Assembly: GCF_022695595.1 (NCBI RefSeq)
Contig: NZ_CP074380.1
Location: 6,786,501-6,850,500, forward strand
Origin: Streptomyces sp. MST-110588
Lineage (GTDB): Bacteria > Actinomycetota > Actinomycetes > Streptomycetales > Streptomycetaceae
Length of the DNA: 64,000 nucleotides
Direction of reading: 5' to 3'
The translations under genes were made by a program, and so were the position numbers. The stretch's first letter is position 1; the number at the start of each line of letters is the position of its first letter. Shown here piece after piece: positions 60,830 through 64,000 of this stretch. The notes beneath the pieces were generated by a model that was given only the letters and a program-made list of their open reading frames with translations, was not told where the DNA came from and searched no databases.

Positions 60830-62268
60830 GTGGCCGCTCCTTCCGGGGTGGCGGGGGCCGGCCCGGATGCGCCGGCACCCGGTTCATGATGGCGTGCGGA
60901 GACCGGACGGACCAGCTCATTGGCGACGAAGGCCACCGCCAGCAGGCCGATCATGATGAAGAACGAAGGGGTGTACAGGCCGGGGCCGCTGCGCCCGGCG
61001 GCCTTTCCGCCGTCCGCGACGGCGTTGACGATCAGCGGGCCGAGGATTCCGGCGGTGGACCAGGCGGTGAGCAGCCGGCCGTGGATCGCGCCCACCTGGT
61101 ACGTACCGAAGAGGTCCTTCAGGTACGCCGGAACGGTGGCGAACCCGCCGCCGTAGAAAGAGAGGATCACCGCGGCACAGGCGATGAACAGCGGCTTGGA
61201 GGAGCCGCCGGCCAGCGCGATCAGCAGGTACGCTCCGGCGCCGACGCCGAGGAAGAGACGGTAGACGTTTTTGCGGCCCAGCCCGTCCGAGGCGGAGGAC
61301 CACAGGATCCGGCCGAGCATGTTGGCCAGGGAGAGCAGGCCGACGAAGCCCGCGGCGGCCGGGATGCTCACCGGGGCGGAGGTGCCCGCGAAGAAGTCCG
61401 TGACCATCGGGGCGGCCTTCTCCAGGATGCCGATGCCCGCCGTGACATTCATGCACAGGACGACCCAGAGGCACCAGAACTGCGGTGTGCGCAGGGCGTT
61501 ACGGGCGGAGACTTGCGTGGTGGAGCGTGCGGTGACCTGCGCGGTGGCCTGTGCGGGACCCGGCCCGGGGCGGAGCACGGGCGCCGACGCCGGCCGTTCG
61601 CCCGGCGGCGGCCCGCCGCCCGTCGCCGGTCCGCCGCCCGCCGGCCGTACGCCGGGCGGTACGCGGACCAGCAGCGCCCCCGGCGTCATGAACAGCGCGT
61701 ACGCCAGCCCCATGACCACGAACGTCCGGGCGATCCCGGCGGGGTCCGTACCGAACGACTTCAGCAGGCCGGTGGACCACGGCGAGGCGATCAGCGCGCC
61801 GCCGCCGAACCCCATGATGGCGATGCCCGTGGCCATCCCCGGACGGTCGGGGAACCACTTCAGGAGGGTGGAGACGGGCGAGATGTACCCGATCCCCAGG
61901 CCGATGCCGCCGATGAAGCCGTATCCCAGGACGACCAGCCAGTACTGGCTGGTGGCCGCGCCGAGGGCGGCCACCAGGAAGCCGGAGGAGAAGCAGAGGG
62001 CCGACACCGACATCGCCCGGCGCGGGCCGTGGCGCTCGACGAGGGTGCCGCCGAAGGCGGCGGACAGCCCCAGCATCACGATGGCGAGCTGGAAAGGCAG
62101 CGCGGAGGCCGTGCCGGACAGCCCGAGCGAGGACTCCAAGGGCGGCTTGAAGACGCTCCAGGCGTAGACCTGGCCGATGGCGAGGTGGATGGACAGCGCG
62201 GCGGGCGGAACCAGCCAGCGGCTCCACCCCGCCGGGGCGACGGCGCGGGTGCGGGCGAGCGCGAGCAT
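60826..62268 (-). CDS. MFS transporter, oxalate/formate antiporter-like (OFA family)
   Basis: A 480-residue carrier with 12 helices. IHLAIGQVYAWSVFKPPLES in helix 1, GGIGLGIGYISPVSTLLKWF and MATGIAIMGFGGGALIASPW are OFA-family blocks; a long Pro/Gly-rich central loop (about residues 205-250) splits the halves. It exchanges or imports small carboxylates. ATG 62268 is placed at the family start. It overlaps the small-subunit gene at its end and follows the BKACE-type gene by 19 bp, so these form one operon. Confidence 0.9.
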   Translation of the reverse strand: MLALARTRAVAPAGWSRWLVPPAALSIHLAIGQVYAWSVFKPPLESSLGLSGTASALPFQLAIVMLGLSAAFGGTLVERHGPRRAMSVSALCFSSGFLVAALGAATSQYWLVVLGYGFIGGIGLGIGYISPVSTLLKWFPDRPGMATGIAIMGFGGGALIASPWSTGLLKSFGTDPAGIARTFVVMGLAYALFMTPGALLVRVPPGVRPAGGGPATGGGPPPGERPASAPVLRPGPGPAQATAQVTARSTTQVSARNALRTPQFWCLWVVLCMNVTAGIGILEKAAPMVTDFFAGTSAPVSIPAAAGFVGLLSLANMLGRILWSSASDGLGRKNVYRLFLGVGAGAYLLIALAGGSSKPLFIACAAVILSFYGGGFATVPAYLKDLFGTYQVGAIHGRLLTAWSTAGILGPLIVNAVADGGKAAGRSGPGLYTPSFFIMIGLLAVAFVANELVRPVSARHHEPGAGASGPAPATPEGAAT

Positions 62269-62287
62269 GACGCGGAACGTACATCCT

Positions 62288-63022
62288 TCAGCCGCTGCCA
62301 GGAAGGAGGCCGGTCGCGGCGAACGCGGCCGACACCAGCGCGGCGTTGGAGGCGGCCGGGACCCCGTCCGGCAGGAAGAGGGTGTCCTCGATGCCGATAC
62401 GGGTGTCCAGCCCCAGCTCACCGGCCAGCCGCAGCACCGGCCAGGCCCCGCCGTCCTCACCGTGCAGCAGCACCGGGCGCCCATGGGCACCGTACGCCGC
62501 CAGCGCGTCCAGCAGCCCGCGCGCGGTCCGCGCCGCCGAGCCGGCATCGCTGTCGGTCACCTCGGCCAGCACCCGCAGCACACGCGGCCCCAGCGGAGAG
62601 GCTGCGAAGCGTGCCGGGCCGTCCGTGCCGGACCAGATGCCCGCCTCGACGCCCACACCGCGCTCCAGGAGGGCCTCGGCGACCGCCTCGGCCCCCGGCT
62701 CGTGCCAGTTCACCGAGGCGTGGTCGGGCAGCACGTCCCAGGAGCGGATCCGGGCCACCCGCCGGTCCGGATCCGGCTCCGCCCACGCCCCCGTCGTCAC
62801 GCCCACGGGGACGTCCACCACGGCCCGTATCGCCTCCAGCACGGGCGTCAGGGCACGCGCCGACAAAGAGTCCCGGCCGCACGGCGACTTGGGATGGACA
62901 TGGACGTCCCGGGCCCCGGCCGCCACCGCCCTGCGCGCGGCATCGGCCAGCTCCGCCGGTGACATCGGCACCGCCCCGGAACCGGCTGCGGCCCGGGGGC
63001 CGTTGAGACATACCTGGATCAT
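62288..63022 (-). CDS. BKACE-type beta-keto acid cleavage enzyme (DUF849)
   Basis: A 244-residue TIM-barrel enzyme. IQVCLNGPRAAAG at the start, DVHVHPKSPCG with the zinc His pair, GVTTGAWAEPDP and SVNWHEPGAE match the beta-keto acid cleavage (3-keto-5-aminohexanoate cleavage-like) family, which splits a beta-keto acid with acetyl-CoA. It is about 30 residues shorter than typical members. ATG 63022 is the family start. It leads an operon with an OFA carrier, its small subunit and perhaps the amidase. Confidence 0.85.
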   Translation of the reverse strand: MIQVCLNGPRAAAGSGAVPMSPAELADAARRAVAAGARDVHVHPKSPCGRDSLSARALTPVLEAIRAVVDVPVGVTTGAWAEPDPDRRVARIRSWDVLPDHASVNWHEPGAEAVAEALLERGVGVEAGIWSGTDGPARFAASPLGPRVLRVLAEVTDSDAGSAARTARGLLDALAAYGAHGRPVLLHGEDGGAWPVLRLAGELGLDTRIGIEDTLFLPDGVPAASNAALVSAAFAATGLLPGSG

Positions 63023-63243
63023 GCCCCGATGATGGCACCCGGGTCTGACATCGGCCCTCGCCACTGCTCCCGCGCAGGTCACGCCGCATCCCGTTGGTCC
63101 GCCGCGCGGGGTCGGCCGCGCGGGTCCGGCTGTGTGGTACCGGCTGTATGCGACCGGTCGTACGGGATCAGCCGTACGTAATGAGCCTTACGTGACCGGC
63201 CCTGCGCGATCGGCTGCACGTGACCGGCCGGACGTTCCGGTGC

Positions 63244-63858
63244 TCAGGCGGCGGCGTACACGCGGGCCGTACGGGCCCGCCGCGCGGCGCGCAGTGCCTC
63301 GGGCGTCAGCACGGAGACCGGGGCCACGATGCCGCAGTCCCGGCACACCGGCCCGGACACCGGGTACCGCTCCAGGTCCTCCCGCCAGACGAAGTGGGTG
63401 TCGCCGCAGACCGGGCAGTCGGCGCGCGGCTCCCCGGACTCCATCGCCTCGATCACGCTGCGCAGCACCACCGCCAGCGGCGCGGCCGGATGCCGGTGCG
63501 GCGCCTCGCACGGGACGATGTCGCAGCCGCCCCACGTCCGCCGGTGCCAGTCGTCGATCGCGCTGGGCTGCCTGATGCCCTCGTGCTTCTCACGCCTGCG
63601 CCGGGCCGCGAACTCCTCCTCGTACGCGAGCCACAGCACCCGCGCCTCCTCCAGCTCGTCGATCGCGGCCATCAGCCGCTCCGGGTCCGGATCGCGGTCT
63701 TGTGTCGCGATACCCGCCCGGGTGCACAGATGGTGCCAGGTCGCCCGGTGCCCGTACGGGGCGAATCGTTCGAGGCATTTGCGCAGTGCCGTCCGCCGCT
63801 GTGCCGCGACGAGACGAGGGTTGCGGACCTGTCCTGCGAGAGCTCTGAAACCGGCCAA
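63244..63858 (-). CDS. Zinc-ribbon-containing conserved protein
   Basis: A 204-residue protein. The first 120 residues are helical and charged (EELEEARVLWLAYEEEFAAR region); the C-terminus has CPVCGDTHFVW and, 25 residues later, CRDCG, a four-Cys zinc ribbon. Family seen as hypothetical in streptomycetes; no function is known. It starts at ATG 63858 and is the last full gene of the window. A nucleic-acid or protein-binding role for the ribbon is only inferred. Confidence 0.65.
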   Translation of the reverse strand: MAGFRALAGQVRNPRLVAAQRRTALRKCLERFAPYGHRATWHHLCTRAGIATQDRDPDPERLMAAIDELEEARVLWLAYEEEFAARRRREKHEGIRQPSAIDDWHRRTWGGCDIVPCEAPHRHPAAPLAVVLRSVIEAMESGEPRADCPVCGDTHFVWREDLERYPVSGPVCRDCGIVAPVSVLTPEALRAARRARTARVYAAA

Positions 63859-64000
63859 TTCATCCCACCTCCGTGGGGAGGACCCGACTGGACATGGAAT
63901 GGACGTAGGGGATCGCCACCTGGATCCATCGAACTTGCTTGCGGATCTGTGCAGGCGTGGAACCGTATACGTGCCAAGGCGTGGATCCGCTGGGGCGCCG
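63859..64000. other. Right edge of the window
   Basis: These 142 bp hold the upstream region of the zinc-ribbon protein gene. No complete gene or clear promoter motif is seen. Confidence 0.3.

Noticed and set aside
60886..63006. A 706-codon open frame on the plus strand opposite the MFS and BKACE genes
   Set aside because: Low-complexity Arg/Gly/Pro product without motifs; the opposite strand encodes recognisable proteins throughout.

Overview
The window is high-GC actinobacterial DNA, most likely a Streptomyces chromosome. The support is GC-rich codon use, a SigB/F/G-type sigma factor with a CsbD protein, an AA10 LPMO, a secreted GDSL lipase resembling the Streptomyces enzymes, a type ISP-related protein, sugar ABC permeases without their own ATPase, GTG/TTG and leaderless starts, and a rare TTA codon. 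I see no rRNA or tRNA gene, CRISPR array, replication origin or complete mobile element. Family names come from recognising motifs by eye; no database search was run.

Layout. 1-3.9 kb: the end of a gene cut by the window edge, a divergent alpha/beta-hydrolase/TetR pair with a clear operator, and a decayed IS256-type transposase. 3.9-9.7 kb: a flavin-binding protein, a two-component system, a sortase-type anchored LPMO, a rhomboid-like protease, CsbD and a 56-residue membrane peptide. 9.9-13.5 kb: the general-stress sigma factor, an F420 oxidoreductase and small conserved proteins. 13.9-20.1 kb: a YbdK-type ligase, then an overlapping operon of GNAT enzyme, sugar-binding lipoprotein and two permeases, then a YtrA-type regulator. 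20.2-22.3 kb: an APH(6)-like kinase and an AAA ATPase.

22.5-33 kb is a surface-polysaccharide locus: a glycosidase, a flippase fused to a second polytopic domain, a NodB deacetylase, two GT2 enzymes, a FemAB/CelD-like acyltransferase and a small membrane protein. 33-41 kb holds a secreted lipase, a Ser/Thr kinase whose 3' end overlaps it, an orphan type ISP C-terminal-like protein and an MFS carrier. 40-50 kb is catabolic: a GntR regulator with a one-base frameshift, homogentisate dioxygenase, a CitMHS carrier, a methyltransferase, aldehyde and alcohol dehydrogenases and an acyl-CoA dehydrogenase, with a TetR.

50-56 kb has MarR/NmrA and TetR/MaoC/SoxR groups with visible operators; one 14-bp motif occurs upstream of both the TetR gene and the MaoC/SoxR pair. 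56.7-59 kb is a less GC-rich island: a class I terpene synthase, the relic of a polyprenyl diphosphate synthase and a broken Tn3 transposase. 59-64 kb is an amidase, an OFA-type MFS carrier with a 37-residue overlapping small subunit, a BKACE-type enzyme and a zinc-ribbon protein.

The most interesting items are the terpene-synthase/prenyl-synthase relic, the shared TetR operator, the fused flippase in the polysaccharide locus, the orphan type ISP domain, the TTA-containing sugar importer with a built-in GNAT gene, and the overlapping MFS small subunit.
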